Below are positions 1 to 12,359 of a stretch of 64,000 nucleotides of DNA, piece by piece. Position 1 is the stretch's first letter, and the number at the start of each line of letters is the position of its first letter. The position numbers were made by a program, and so were the translations under genes. The stretch is from Heterocephalus glaber. Taxonomy: Eukaryota > Chordata > Mammalia > Rodentia > Bathyergidae. A model generated the notes under the pieces. That model was not told the origin of the DNA, made no database searches, and worked only from the letters and a program-made list of their open reading frames with translations. The stretch lies in contig NW_004624805.1 in assembly GCF_000247695.1 (NCBI RefSeq), forward strand, positions 3,717,980-3,781,979, written 5' to 3'.

Positions 1-563
1 GTCCTTTTTATTTTTGAAGCATCCTGAGTAATGTCTACTCTTTAATTTTTTATTTAGTCTAGGTTAAAATGCCAATTTTATTTATTTCAAAAAACCTAAC
101 TCTTAGTTTTATTGATTTAAAAATGATTTTTTACTTATTTATTTAATTTATTTCTGCTGTAGCTTATTATTTCTCTCCTTCTGCTAATTTGGTCATTTGT
201 TCTTTTTTCTAACTTTCTGGGATTTTTTTGCAATCTTTTTTTTTATTTAATGAAAGCAAGAATTTTTTTCTTTAAACTTTCCTCTTACTACCTTTCTTGC
301 AGCATCCCAAAGTTTTGGTATGCTGTATGTTTATTTGTGTTTGTTTTGAAATGTTTTAAAAATTCACTTTTTAGTTCCTCTTTGAACCAATGGTTATCAA
401 GAATATGTCATTTAGCTTCCAAGTGTTTGTGAAATTTTCTGTTTTCTTACTTTTACTCATTCCTAATTCAAAAGATACTAAAAGATACTTGAAATAGTTT
501 TGATCTTAAATGTACTAAGACTTTTTTATTTTTTATTTTTTGTTTTTTTGAAACAGGATCTCA

Positions 564-682
564 GGGCTGGGGATTTAGCTCAGTGGTTCTGCCACCAGCC
601 TTGCAAGCACAAGGACCCGAGTTTGATCCCCAGTACCAAAAAAAAAGAGAGGGAGCTGGTTAAAATGTTGGCCCCCTCAACA
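564..682 (+). mobile_element. ID: ID-type SINE with extra 3' sequence
   Basis: A tRNA-Ala-like head starts at gggctggggatttagctcag (A box) and has the B box gtttgatcc, ending ccagtacc and nine As (638-646). The 16-bp duplication ttgaaacaggatctca flanks it at 548-563 and 683-698 and proves insertion into a B1. Unusually, 36 bases of non-A sequence (647-682) lie between the A run and the right duplication. Confidence 0.9.
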
Positions 683-825
683 TTGAAACAGGATCTCACT
701 ATGTACTTCAGGCAGGCCTTGAACTCACTATATAGCCCAGGTTAGCCTTGAACTCACAGTGATCCTCCTGCCTCAGCCTCCCAAGTTCTGAGATTATAGG
801 CATGCACTACCATGCCCCATTTCTA
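683..825 (-). mobile_element. B1: B1 SINE (7SL-derived), split by an ID
   Basis: On the minus strand this shows the 7SL-like B1 sequence, with tcctcctgcctcagcctccc on the plus strand as the reversed diagnostic box. Two near copies of the 'ccttgaactcacta' stretch (719-732 and 747-760) correspond to the 29-bp internal duplication typical of rodent B1. The 3' part of the B1 in this orientation lies left of the ID at about 545-563. It sits in the older minus-strand L1. Confidence 0.75.
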
Positions 826-980
826 AGACTTGTTTTATGGTCTACCATATAGTCTATCTTGGAGAATGTCCCATATATAATTGAGAAGACTATGTATTCT
901 TCTGCTATTGAGTAGAAGGTCATAAATATGTATATTAGGTCCATTTAGTTTATATTGTTGTTCAAGTCAGCTATTTCTTT

Positions 981-1077
981 TTTTCTTTTTCTTTTTTTTT
1001 TTTTGATACCGGGGATCGAACTCAGAACCTTGCACTTGCAAGGCAGGCAGCAGAACCATTGAGCTAAATCCCTGGCC
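981..1077 (-). mobile_element. ID: ID-type SINE, minus strand
   Basis: A poly-T rich start is followed by the reversed ID body (gaactcagaaccttgcactt ... gagctaaatccctggccc). An 18-bp duplication, caagtcagctatttcttt, flanks it at 963-980 and 1078-1095. It interrupts the old L1. Confidence 0.9.
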
Positions 1078-1424
1078 CAAGTCAGCTATTTCTTTATTGA
1101 TTTTCTGTATGGATATTTTATCCACTATTAAATGTGGAATGTTGATGTTTCCCACTATTACTGTATTGCTATCAATTTCTCCTTGGAGATCTGTCAATAT
1201 TTGCTTTATACATTAAGGTGCTTTGATGTTGGGTGCATATATTTAAATTGTTATATCTCTTGAGCTCTTTAAACATTATACAATGACATTCTTGTCTCTA
1301 GAGACATTTTTATTTAAAGTCTTTTTATGGAATGAGTATAATTACCCCTGATTTTTCTTTTCTTTTTTTATTATAATTTGCATGAAATATCTTTTCCCAT
1401 TCTTTTACTTTCAGTCTATGTGTG

Positions 1425-1794
1425 TGTTATGGTTTAGATATAAAATGTCCCTCCACAGTCTCATGTGTTCAGAGGTGGGGCTTTTGGAAGGTGACTGGAT
1501 CACAGGGCACTATATGTATCAGTGGATTAATCCACTGATGAGTTCATAGCTGAATGCGCTATTAGGCTATTAGGATGTGGGGCTGTATTGAAGGAGATGG
1601 ATCAATGAAGCCATGCCATTAAAAGATATATCTTTCAGTCCAGCTCTTTCTTGCTCTTTGGCTCTTGGATGTCATGCATTGAAGCCCATTCCACAATGCA
1701 CTGAATCCTTTGAAACTATGAACCAAAATTAAGCTTCTCCTTAAATTATGGGTGTAAATACTTGTCCCAGCAACATGAAAGTATGGCTAATACA
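1425..1794 (+). mobile_element. MaLR-like solo LTR (ERVL-MaLR), plus strand
   Basis: The block starts tgttatggtttagatat, has the region ctcatgtgttcagaggtggg, and ends ggctaataca, as MaLR LTRs do. It is flanked by the 5-bp duplication gtgtg (1420-1424 and 1795-1799), which fits LTR insertion. No internal retroviral or gag/pol-like sequence adjoins it, so it is a solo LTR. The rodent subfamily is not named. Confidence 0.8.
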
Positions 1795-3594
1795 GTGTGT
1801 TCTTGCATCTAAACTTAGTCTCTTGTAAAGAGAAAATCACTGGATCTTATTTTCTTAGTCCATTAAGCCACACTACACCTTTGAATAGGGTGTTTATTCA
1901 ACATATATTTCAAGTCTCTCATAGGTGAGGATTTACTTCTCTCATTTTTTTATTATTGTAGTTGTCTATTTTGCTGTTATTTTGTTTTATTTCCCTCTTT
2001 CTTTATTGGTGTCTTCCTTTTTATTTGATTAAATAATATGCTTTGATCCTTTTCTTTTTCATTTTCAGTCCTATCAGTGTCATTTTTGTTGTTGTTGTAC
2101 TATGAAGATTGCATAAAATGTAGTTATAATAATCTAAGTTCATAATTTGACTTCAGTTTCCTACAAAACTATATGTACTCTCCTCCTACAGTTCATTTAC
2201 TTATAGTCAGAATTTACTTCCTATTTCACTGAGTAGGCATTAATAAACTTTTGTGATTATACTCATTCTTAGTATTTTTGTCTTTTAACTATCATACTAC
2301 AATTAAAATTTGTGTACACCATTACAATATTGTTATTCTGTATTTTACTATGTATTTATCTTTATCTGTGAAATCTATTTTTTGTGTGCTTTCATGCAGT
2401 TGTTTAATATATTTTCATTTCAATTTGAAAAATTCCCTAAAGGATTTCTTATAAGGCAGTTCCAGTGGTGATAAGCTTCCTCAGTTTTTGCTTGTCTGGG
2501 GAAGAATTTATCTTTCATTTATAAAGGATAATCTTGCCAGATAGAATTCCTTCTGGCAGATATTTTTTTTTCTTTCAGAATTTATTATCCACTCTTTCCC
2601 TGTCTGCAAGGTTTCTGCTGAGAAATCTGTTCATAGAGTTAGACAGATTCCTTTATACAGGACAACTCACTTTTTTTTGTTTTACTACTTTCACAATTGT
2701 CTTTCTTCTTGACTCCTGACAATATGGTTAAAATGTGTCATGGTGTATTTGTTCCTCTTTTGGGTGATCCTGTTAGGGAATTTCTGAGCTTTGTGATTCT
2801 AAAAGTCAAGGTGTCTCCCAAGATTTGGGAAGTTTTCAGTCATTATTTATTTAAATATTTATTTTATGCCCCTTTATTTCTCTTGCTTATAAAAATTGCA
2901 TGAATATATTGGTTCTCTTGATGGTGTCTACTAAACTAGATAGATTTGTTTGCTTTTTTTCATTCTTTTTCTTCTCTGAATAATTTCAAAGCATCTGTTT
3001 CAAGCTCATCATTCTTTATTCTCCTTGATTGAGTCAGCTGATGAAACTTTCTATTGTATTTTTCATTTTGATCACTGTATTCTTCAGAATTTCTTGCAGA
3101 ATTTCTGTTTGGTTCTTTTTATGATTTCTTTAAATTGAACTTTTCATTTCACTCATGTATTGTTTTTCTGATTCAGTTTGGTTGTTTATCTGTGCACTCT
3201 TATTCTCTGAGATTCGTTAAAGCAATTATTTTAAAAATTATTTTTCTAGCAATTCATGGTTATCTATTTTTTTGTGGTCAGTTACTGGGAGTTTTGGTTG
3301 TGTCAAGTTTCTCTGGTTTTTCATGCTCCTTACAGCATTCTGTTATTTTCTGTGCATTTAAAAAAGCAATCAACTTTTCCATATCTTGTAAACTGATTGA
3401 GGTAGGGAAAGAGATCCTCTATGAGTGGACACCAGGACACCAGCTGGGTGAGTTATGCACTAGCTTCAGATTGGGATCCATGTTTGGGACTGCTGGCTTC
3501 ATGACTGCACTCAAGCTGGGTCTGCTGCACATGTGGGCACACAAGAATCTGGGTCAAGAGGGTGAAGCTCTTATTTTGAGACTTATACCCTTTT

Positions 3595-3779
3595 AAAAAG
3601 GTCTCCAGAAACTCTTAAATTTTTTCATTGTCTGAGCATACAATAAGCCCACATTCTGCAAATTGGAAGAGGGACCTCACCAGAATCCAACATACTAAGT
3701 CCAACTTCCAGACTCCAGAACTATGAGAAACAGATTTCTCTTGTTGTAGTAGCCTGAACTAAGATAGGCTAACTAACAT
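3595..3779 (+). mobile_element. MLT1-like LTR 3' fragment
   Basis: The stretch cttccagactccagaactat followed by a gagaaa/cagattt box and ggctaactaacatt matches the 3' half of old MaLR (MLT1) LTRs. The 5' half is not recognisable. Confidence 0.5.
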
Positions 3780-5017
3780 TCACAATTTTCAGGGATTATG
3801 ACTTAGATATCTTTGGGGGACACTTAACCTACTGCAGAAGGCTACTAAATAAAACAAAGTGGAAATAAATCAAATGGAAAGTGGGGTCAAGAAGAAGAGG
3901 GTATGAAAATAGGAGACGCTGGTGGCTGGTTAAATGTAGATGGGAGTAGGGAGGAGTGAAGGCTATTGAGAGGCTTCATGGTTGTAGGTAGTGATCCCAA
4001 GATGCCCAGAGAAGCACACAACAGAGTAAGAGTTTGCATGAAGATGACTTGATGGTGACAAAAACTGATACACCCAGACAGAAGCAGATCAAGATTTTGT
4101 AAGTACTGAAGCTTAGACAATTCTGAGGCCTTCTTTACAAAAAATAATGCAAAATTACACATAAAATTTAGCATGAATGTGAAATTTTTAACAATGAAAG
4201 CAGAAGTCCAAATAAATTACAAATTATAAAAACCTGATAAATATCACAGGCATTATATGATCCAGAAAGTAACATACACCCATGGTATGGATGAGGGTCA
4301 AACCTTGGTTCTCAGGGGGGTGGTGTTGGAAGGGATTGTGAGACTTCAGTCCTTCTGCCTCTGTCTTACCCCCACTCATCTTAGAGGGTACATCCCAAAT
4401 CCCTCAAAGACCTCCCCATGACCCTGCCGCTTAGAGTTTCCACCAGCTTCAGGTAGCACCAGGCTGGAGACAGAGAGCCAAACACATAGCCGTGGGGGGA
4501 CACAAAAGACCCAAACCCTAACAGATCCACTCGTATCTCCTTCACATCACATGCTGGTGAGCTGCTACACTGCGTGGTGGCAGTACCCATGAAGCATCCC
4601 ATACTGCAGTGACTATTGGTTATTTAGCTATGCTTGAAAGTCCAGTCTGTCTCTCTCCAAGTCCCTAAATTAAAATTAAATGTATCTTAACACATCTTAT
4701 TAAAATATCTTGCTTTTGAAAAAAATAGGATTATATGTGACTGTAGTAACTCTTCCTAGAACCTTGAAAAGAGTCAGGTAAGTGAGTGCTCCTGAAGCAC
4801 AGGTACTTTAACTTCATGGTCAGTTTACCCCTGTATCTAGGAGTTACCCAGCTGTGAACCCTGTAATGACTGATGAGGAGAGGGAGCTCAGGGAGACCTA
4901 CTCAGGGCCAATAAGGTCACTCTGCTCAGCATCCTATTGGTTGGCAAGAGCCTTTTTCTAAACTTTCAATTCAATCTGTGTTTTTTAAATCTTATGGGAG
5001 ACAAGTTGCTAGTTTTG
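3780..5017. other. Unassigned non-coding stretch
   Basis: I see no gene, SINE or confident repeat here. Open frames on the minus strand (95 and 73 codons) have no recognisable domain and no conservation signal that can be judged from one sequence. Confidence 0.5.
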
Positions 5018-5655
5018 CAAAAAGCTAAACATTGAATTATTATGTGATCCAGAAACTACACTGCTGAGTACATACCCAAAGGAACTGAAAGCAGGGTCTT
5101 GAACAGACGTGTGCAGATCAGTGTTCATAGCAGCATTATTTACAATTGCCAAAAGAGAAAAAACAATCCATTACTAAGAAACATAGGGAGCCCATTATTC
5201 ACCATGTGTCCATCAGCAGATGAATGGGTAAAGCAAATGTGGTACATGCATAGAAAGGAATATTACTCAGCCATAAAAAGGAATGGAGTTCTGATACATG
5301 ATACAACATGGGCAAACATGGAGAAGAAATAATGCTACATAAAAGAAACCAAATACAAGATAACAAATGTTTTATGATTCTATCTACATGAAATATCTGG
5401 AATAGGAAATTCATAGAGGTAGAGGGTAGATTAGAGATTACAAGGGACCAAGGAGGAGAAGTAGTAATGGGGGATTACTGTCTAATGGTATTCAAGTTTC
5501 TGTTTGGGATGATGGAAAGATTTTGAAAATAGATCGTGGTAATGTTTGCAAAAAATCAGGAATGTAAGTAATATCACTGAACTCTACACTTAGAAATTGT
5601 TAAAACTGTAAATTTTTGCTATGGATATTTTACCACAATAAAATAAGAGCAAGAC
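5018..5655 (+). mobile_element. L1 LINE 3' end (ORF2 tail and 3' UTR)
   Basis: The sequence around 5050-5330 is the classic L1 ORF2 C-terminal region: 'ttcatagcagcattatttac', then a cat-cagcagatgaatgg box, then 'ggaatattactcagccataa'. The frame at 5099-5332 reads the motif YYSAIKRN but is broken by stops. The tail is A-rich near 5640. It is old and diverged. Confidence 0.85.
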
Positions 5656-5659
5656 AAGA

Positions 5660-8348
5660 TTGAGCATTTGAAATTAACTTGTCTTTAAGTTATTCGTGCA
5701 TAAAAATATCTTCCTGGATTTCTCATGTGAAAATATTCTAAAATGATCTCAGGAATAAGAATTTTATAGTGCTTACTTCACACACATTTTATATATATTT
5801 ATATTTAATTATTTATCCAATAAAAACTGATGTCAACTTGGCATCCATTCAGCAATCCTCCCTCCACTTGTCAATAATCAACGATGGATGAATTAAACAG
5901 CAGCAAATACACAGTGTGCAGGGCCAGTGTGGTTTACCACTGTTGTCTTCTAAGAAAAAAACAAAACAGACTTAGTGGTGATTGGTGTGGATTCATTTCT
6001 TTCTGAGACCAAGAGCCCTGGGCTGTTCCCTGTCTCCTCGTCTGTCTGTCTAGACACTGCCAGCCAGCTGGAGGGGAGCAGGCTCACCTCACCCTCGTAT
6101 CCAGCTCCAGGCAAGTGCACAGAAGATTCAGGCAGAGAATAAGAGCATTGGTGAAGGAGTCAGTGAGTGGATGGGAAATAATCGTGCTACCTCAACACAA
6201 CAACTGATTCCCTTTTCTAAATGTATCTGCTATCTCTGATTCCCTTTCTTTTCCCTTCCCATGTTCCAGTTACCTTCTTAATTTCCTTAGCTGGGATTTG
6301 CTCAAAGCCTGCATTAGGTAGTGTAAGTAATGCTTGAAACAAACTCCAGAGTGGCTTGCACAATAAAATTTGCATTTTTCATTCATGTAAAATCCAATGT
6401 GACTGCTCTTAGGAGGCAGGTGGCTTTCTGTGTTGTTACTCGGGCATCTGAGCCTCTTTCATTTTGTGGCTAAACCATTTCCTAGGGTTTGGGGCTTCTT
6501 TCCTGGATTCTCTGGATATAGCCATTAGAGGCATGAGATTGTGAGAAAGCATGGGGTTGTTTTCAGGCAGGATGTGATGCACATCTCTTGTGCCTGCATG
6601 CCACTAGCCAGAACATGGTCAATGGCCTCAACTATCTGCAAAGGATTCTGGGATTCATAAGTGGTTTGAATGAGCACACGACAGTGTTTTGTTTTGTTTT
6701 GTTTGCCACAGAGACTGTTATAGCCACCTCACTGAATGTCTTTTCCCATTTCTTGCATCCTTACTCCAGCATCATGAGACAAGGACAGATTTACCTTCCT
6801 GGGGGAGGAAATGGAAACACAGAAACCTTGAATCCAGAACTCAATCCTGGATGAGAAGCCTGGCCCCTCGGCTTTGCTGCTGGATGCATGGGATACCTTC
6901 CCTCTGGACCTGCTGTGAGCTCCAGGGCAGCGGAGGACAGCCTCTTCCCAGAGGGGGACCATCTGGGGTCCATATGCTGCAGGCTTCCATGAGGGCTCCG
7001 AGAGCAATGGCAGGTATCAGGCTTAATCCCTAGAATCCTGCGAGGTCTGCTTTTTGTCTCTGAGAGATCCTCTCTTCCCCTTTGCCTTCTCAGAGGCCTG
7101 GGGCTGGGCAGACACAGCCTTCCTTGACAGCTGATGAGGAATTCTCAGTGGAGGACAGTTGATTTTGGAACATTTTCTGCTGTCAGTCCAGCAAAGCCCA
7201 AGCTTCCTGACCTACGGGCATATGACAAACCCATCAGCATTTTGTAGTTAGTCATTCGAGGGGCTGAATTCTAAAAACTCTGTCTAAAGTTAAGTTGAGG
7301 TGGTGCACAGAAAAAGTGGTATTTAATTGACCCATTATCCCACTTCCTGCCCTCTTTCTTGTAACTGTCCCAGGACCTAGCAATGCTTTTGCCAGGATAT
7401 CCAGGACACATTCAGCAAGAAATGCCTCTTGCCTTTCTGTGGATGGCTCTCTGCCCATTCCTTTGTCTTGGCATTTTATTTCTCATGGAAGTGATCCTGG
7501 ACAGGAAGTTCACCTCTACCATGTGGTCACTCAATTCGTAACATGAAGAACAATATTAATGTTGGTTAGACTCATCAGTGGTCCATCTGTAGTGGGTTGT
7601 TATGGGAAACTAAAGTATGCTATGTGCAATTTTAATCTTCTGAGCTTGGGACCAAGAATGTGCATACCTCTAACCTTTCTTCCTCAAGTGTCTCTCAGGC
7701 AGAGTCCTGATTTGGATGGGTTGTGTGTTGACCCTAGGAGGGCTCTTGATGTTATTCATCTATCTATTATTAAAGATGCCTTAAAAATATCCTAGTAAAT
7801 ATTTATCGTAGTAACAGCATATGAAAGCAGTGAGGCTAAAAATGCACTTGCTTTAAGATTAGGGAGTACAGCTGTCAAGCATTTGGTGAGAGGGAGAAGA
7901 TCTGTGTTCTAGTTTTCTATTTCACTATTTCTGAACGTGTTTTCACTCATGCTTATTTCATCTGTACCACAGTGCAAAAGAAAGGGAGGTGCTCGGGGGG
8001 TTCTTTCGGATGCAAGAAATAGCGTGTGACTGACAGTGGAGCTTCCGCCTCCCACGGCCAGAGGTCCTAGGGCTAGGATGGTGCCAATGTTCGTTAATTC
8101 TGTGGCAATCTTTCCTTTTGAATCATCAGGAATGCCCCTCATGGCTACAAGGTGGCTGCTGAAACCCTAGACACTACATGGTCACACAACTAAGGCCAGA
8201 GGCTGCAATACCTTTCCTCTGTATATCAGAAAAAAGACCTTTTTTAGAACCACAAGCCAACTCCCACTTGCATTCCATTGGCCTCAAGAAGGTCAATTCT
8301 TATCCTTAATAAAATCACTGGGAAAGGGGAATAAAATTATGACGATTG
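5660..8348. other. Unassigned non-coding stretch
   Basis: No gene or confident repeat is seen. A short pentanucleotide run (GTTTT, about 6690-6710) is present. Overlapping open frames near 6588-7033 on both strands are typical chance frames in GC-richer DNA. Confidence 0.5.
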
Positions 8349-8356
8349 GTTTAAAC

Positions 8357-8504
8357 TAGTGGCTCTCAAACTTGTGCAAAATCAGAATCTCTGGTAAAAT
8401 ATAGAATGCTGTGCTCCAGAGTAGATTGGGGTGGTGCCTGATCATTTGCATGTGTGATAAGTTGCCAAGTGGCTCTGCTGGGGGTCACACACTGAGAACT
8501 ACCA
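8357..8504 (+). mobile_element. MER5A: MER5A-like hAT-Charlie element
   Basis: The ends tagtggctctcaaact and cactgagaactacca are the inverted ends of MER5A-type Charlie elements, and the interior has the expected gtggtgcctgatcatttgcat box. The 148-bp block is flanked by related 8-mers gtttaaac (8349-8356) and gtttagat (8505-8512), a decayed 8-bp duplication as hAT elements make. Confidence 0.85.
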
Positions 8505-8959
8505 GTTTAGATCAATTTCAGTTCATTTTCTGGGGCTGGGCAAAAGTCACCTTCCTGAACTCGCAGTCAAGACTTGGGAACCTGGGGGGAAAACATTAGA
8601 ACAAAACTGATAGAAAAACACTTGTTAGTTAGGTGCCCAGCTTCATCCACGGTAGTTTTTCATGTATTTTTCCTTCCATTTTCTGAGAACATACCCAGAC
8701 ACTTTTGATCTTTAAAGACTATTGCAGACTATGTAATTTTACTGAAATTTTTTATTAATTTGATTCCTACAGCAAGTCTCTTTCCTTTGAGACTAACCTA
8801 AATCCGAAATTCATCAGTATGTACTCCTTAAATGATGTAGAGCTCACATTATTTCAATGTCGATTACCTTTTGACCTTCTCTGTAAAACATTAGCAGTCT
8901 TCGTGTTTGTGCAGGCAGCAGCTTTATTAGACCCATCCTGAGTTCCTCATAATACACCT

Positions 8960-9065
8960 CAGTTCTTACCAACCTCAGTGCTTTTGTGTCATCAGCAAAT
9001 TCTCCTACACCTCCATTCACTTCATCCTCCAGGTCATTAACAAATGCACTGAGCTAAATCACTGG
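8960..9065 (-). mobile_element. L3/CR1-type LINE relic
   Basis: The stretch gtgtcatcagcaaattctcc and the nearby box tcctccaggtcattaacaaa resemble reversed CR1/L3 LINE sequence. It is a short, very old fragment; the call rests on these two boxes only. Confidence 0.45.
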
Positions 9066-9451
9066 ATTGCTAGCTTGAACTTCAGGTGTTAGCACCATCT
9101 GAAACAGCTGTGCCAAGGTTGGCAGCAGCCTTAGATCAGGGAGTCAGTTTCTTAGGTGAAAAAAAACCCTATATAATCTTTATTCAATTCTATTCTTTTC
9201 TGTGTAGAATTTGTGGTAGGATTCTGATTTATCATTTTTGTTTGTATGATTATATACACTGTGGTTTATTTTTGTTTTGTCTTGGGATTTTGGTTTCTTT
9301 GTTTTCCATTTTTATTTTTTGGAGTTGCATGCATCTTTGCCTAACCAAAGGCCACAAAATTTCACATTTAGATCTCTGGTTCATTTAGATTTAATTTTTA
9401 TATGTAATACAAGGATTGAGCCAGGGTTAATTCTTTTGTATATGGATATTG

Positions 9452-10256
9452 CATTAGTCACCTTTGCTTGTTGTGACAAATACCTGAAATAGTGTCTTAG
9501 TTATTTCCTTATTTCTGGCACAAAATATTTGACATCCACAAGTTAAAGGAGGAAAGGTTTATTTCAGTTCACAATTTGTAGAGGCTTCAGTCCATAATTG
9601 ACTGGCTCTAAAGCAAGGAAGCATGGAGGAAGAAAAACAGTCCATGGTACTCAGGCAGGAAGCAATGAGCAGCAATCCTTCCTTTCCCTTTATATTCCAT
9701 CCAGGCTACAAGCCTATTGATTGGTGCCACCCACACCCAGTGTAGAGCTTCTATCTTCTGTGAATCTATTCACCCACACCCAGAACTATGCTAATCCATT
9801 TAGTGAACTGATGCAGTTATCAGACCCTTAATCCAGTATCACATACCCATGATCCAGCCCCACCTATGAGTGCATGAGGCTTGTGGGGCACATCTAGATA
9901 CAAGTCCTAACAGATAAGCAACTTAAAAAGAGGAAAAATATATTTTCACTCAGTCTCAGAGGTTTCAGTCCATAGTTCTTTGAGTCTATCATTTTGGGGC
10001 CTGTGAAGAACCAAAACATCATGGTGGGGAGCTGTGGTAGAGCAAAGCTGCTCATCTCAGGGTGATGCGGGAAGCAGAAAGTCAGAGAAGGGGCAGGGGC
10101 TGTGTTCCCAACTTACCCTCCAGGCATACCCTATGACCTTGCCTCCTTCCTGGGTCTCATCTCCTCAAGTTTTCTCCATCTGCCAAGAGAGCCACAGGCT
10201 AGCTACCAAGCCTTTAGTATATGAGACTTTGCGGGCTCTTTAAGACCCAAGTCTTA
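9452..10256 (-). mobile_element. MaLR-like solo LTR, split by a second LTR
   Basis: The left piece (9452-9492) reads gcattagtcacctttgcttg then acaaatacctgaaatag. The right piece (9913-10256) continues with gcaacttaaaaagagg and ctcagaggtttcagtccata. Together they form one reversed MaLR LTR, opened by the LTR at 9493-9912. Confidence 0.75.
9493..9912 (-). mobile_element. MaLR-like solo LTR, inserted in another LTR
   Basis: It begins tgtcttagttatttcc, contains caagttaaaggaggaaaggt and the 'ggcttcagtccataattgac' box, and ends caagtcctaaca, so its ends are TGT...ACA. The length of 420 bp is normal for a solo LTR. No clean 5-bp duplication is visible. Confidence 0.8.
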
Positions 10257-11006
10257 ATACATAGCCAATTGTTCCATCTCCATTAATTACAACATTGTAC
10301 TTTCTTCCCTGAATTATCTTTACATTTGCATCAAAGATCAATTGAGCATATCTGTGTAGGCCTATTTCTGGAGTCTGTTTTTTTTTTATTGATTTTGCTG
10401 TCTCTCTTGACACCAGTATTATGCTGATTTTAATTACTCTCTTCTTAATTACTATTTGGTTACATTAATGTGTTTATTTTTCTTGATGCCATAGTCTCTA
10501 AATTACTATAGCTCTGTAAACATTAAAGACAATATAAAATATTGGTTCCTATTTTTCAAGTTGGTTTTTTTAGCACTCTTACATTTCTATATGAATTTTA
10601 GCATCAACTTGTCAATTTCCACCAAAAAATTTACTCAACACAGATTTTGATTGGGAATGCATTGTTTCTTCAGATGAATCTGAGAGAAACTTGACAGCTA
10701 GACTGGGTCATTTGACCCATTATTCTGGTAAATATCTCCATTTCTTTAGATCTTTCATTTCTTCACTAGTGTTTTGTAGTTTTAAGTGTACAGATTTGCA
10801 CATATTGCCAAATTTATCTCCAAGGTTTCAAATTTTTATGCTATTGTAAATGGAATTTTAAAAATTTCAATAGCCTATTATTCAATGGTAGTATATAGAA
10901 ATAACTGATTTTTGCATATTGGTCTGTATCCTAAAAATCTTTTTAAAGCCACTTACTAGAGCTGAGGCATTTTTTGTAGATTCAGTAAGATGTCTTACAT
11001 AGAAGG

Positions 11007-11420
11007 TATCTTAGCTACTTTCCTCAGGAACAAAATACCTGACACCCACAAGTTAAAGGACAAAAGGCTTACTTTAGCTCAGTTTGTAGAGATTTCAGTC
11101 CATAGATGGCCGGCTCCAAGGCAGGGTGGCATGGTAGAGGAAAAACAGTCCATAGCAGGGTAGGCAGGAAGCAGGCATCAAGTGAGCCTTTCTTTACCTT
11201 TTATTCCATTCAGGCTACACTCCTATTGGTTGGTGCCGCCCACACCTTGAGTGGGGCTTCCTATTATCCATACCCAGAACTATGCTAAACCAGTCAGTGG
11301 ACTAATTTGGTTATCACACCCTCAATCCATAATCACACACCCTAGATCCAGCCACCTTCAAAAAGCCCCACCTATGAGCACATAAAGCTTTGGGGGGACA
11401 TCTAGATACAAGCTGTAACA
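11007..11420 (-). mobile_element. MaLR-like solo LTR, minus strand
   Basis: This is the same family as the LTR at 9493-9912: tatcttagctactttcctc, 'cacaagttaaaggacaaaag', a 'gatttcagtccatag' box, and an end at ctgtaaca. It splits the old L1. The two copies are visibly diverged from each other, so they are independent insertions. Confidence 0.8.
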
Positions 11421-12013
11421 GATGATATCACCAATGAATAAAGGTGATTTCACTTACTTTTAAATATGAATGAATTTTTTAATGTACTAGTCAGAGCCTC
11501 CAGCCCAATACTGAATAGAGGGTTGAGGATGAATATCCTCACCTTGTTCCTACTCTCCTAGGGAAAGTATTCATTCCTTCACCATAACAGTATGCTGCTA
11601 GCTATAGGTTTTTCATTGATAACTTTTTCAAATAGAGGAAATTCTTTTTGTTCCTGAGTTTTCTGATTCTAGGAATTCCAATTACAAGTACATTAATTAG
11701 ACCATTTGAAGTTTTCTTTCCTTTGGTTTCCATTGGTACATTTTTGAGTTCACTAATATTTCCCCATATAATGACTAATGTGCTTTAATTTCATCTAGTG
11801 TAATTTTCATCTCAGATGTTATAGTTCTCATAGAATTTCAATTTTGTTCTTGTATTTTCTATGGTCTATTTTTCTCCAGTTTCTTTAACACATGGAGCAC
11901 AGATATAAGAACTATTGTCTGTTAATACTATTATCTATGTCATTTCAGGATAAGTTTCAAGTAATTGTTTTCTCCTCTGATTATGGATCATATATCTTTT
12001 CTTTGCATGCCTA

Positions 12014-12345
12014 GTGTCTTAGACTGTTTTGTGTTGCCTATAACAAAATGCCTGAGGCTGGGAACTTTATGAGGGAAAGAGGTTTATTTTAGTTCACATT
12101 TTTGGAAGCTGAAAAGTTCAGGCTTGGGTGGCCACATCTGTTAAGAGTCTCATGCTATGTCATAGTATGGGAGGTGATATCATATGGCGGGAGTGCACAC
12201 AAGAGTGGTGAGCAATGTGAACTTACAAGGCCAGACACATGGGGAGGCTTTCATAACAGTCTACTTTCCTGGTAACTAATCCTCCCCTAACCCCTAAGTC
12301 ACTCCTCAGACAGGCCCCTTTGTATCTCTCTTTCACTTCTGGGTC
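12014..12345 (-). mobile_element. MaLR-like LTR, minus strand
   Basis: The sequence gtcttagactgttttgtgtt, 'acaaaatgcctgaggctggg' and 'agaggtttattttagttcac' is the reversed 3' end of a MaLR LTR of a different subfamily from its neighbours. It butts against a plus-strand LTR fragment. Confidence 0.7.
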
Positions 12346-12359
12346 AGAGGTGAATAGTT

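Larger units (their letters stand above)
1..3350 (-). mobile_element. Old L1 LINE, minus strand, interrupted
   Basis: Read on the minus strand this T-rich block resembles L1. The part near 70-330 looks like the middle of ORF2, 1096-1424 like the endonuclease end, and 2400-3350 like the 5' end of old L1M elements (the run around 2600-2635 ending ctgctgagaaatctg is typical). It is split by a B1/ID nest (~545-825), an ID (981-1077) and a LTR (1425-1794). Open frames inside, including one of 153 codons at 3135-3596, are incidental. The family call is from memory of L1 consensus sequence; the subfamily is not resolved. Confidence 0.7.
9150..12010 (-). mobile_element. Old L1 LINE, minus strand, cut by LTRs
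   Basis: The parts 9150-9451, 10262-11006 and 11421-12010 read as reversed ORF2 of an old L1: 'gcctaaccaaaggccacaaa' at 9339, the 'gtgttttgtagttttaagtg' box at 10770, and 'gtatgctgctagctata' at 11590. They are collinear once the LTRs are removed, so this is one insertion later broken by MaLR elements. Confidence 0.75.

Noticed and set aside
564..640. tRNA-like A and B boxes that could be called as a tRNA gene
   Set aside because: They belong to an ID SINE with target duplications; the cloverleaf is not intact. The same applies to the other ID copies.
3135..3596. 153-codon plus frame with hydrophobic segments
   Set aside because: It lies in reversed L1 sequence; T-rich DNA translates to F, L and S and imitates membrane segments.
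9493..9912. 5-bp target duplication for the nested LTR
   Set aside because: The flanking bases aatag and gataa do not match, so no duplication is claimed.
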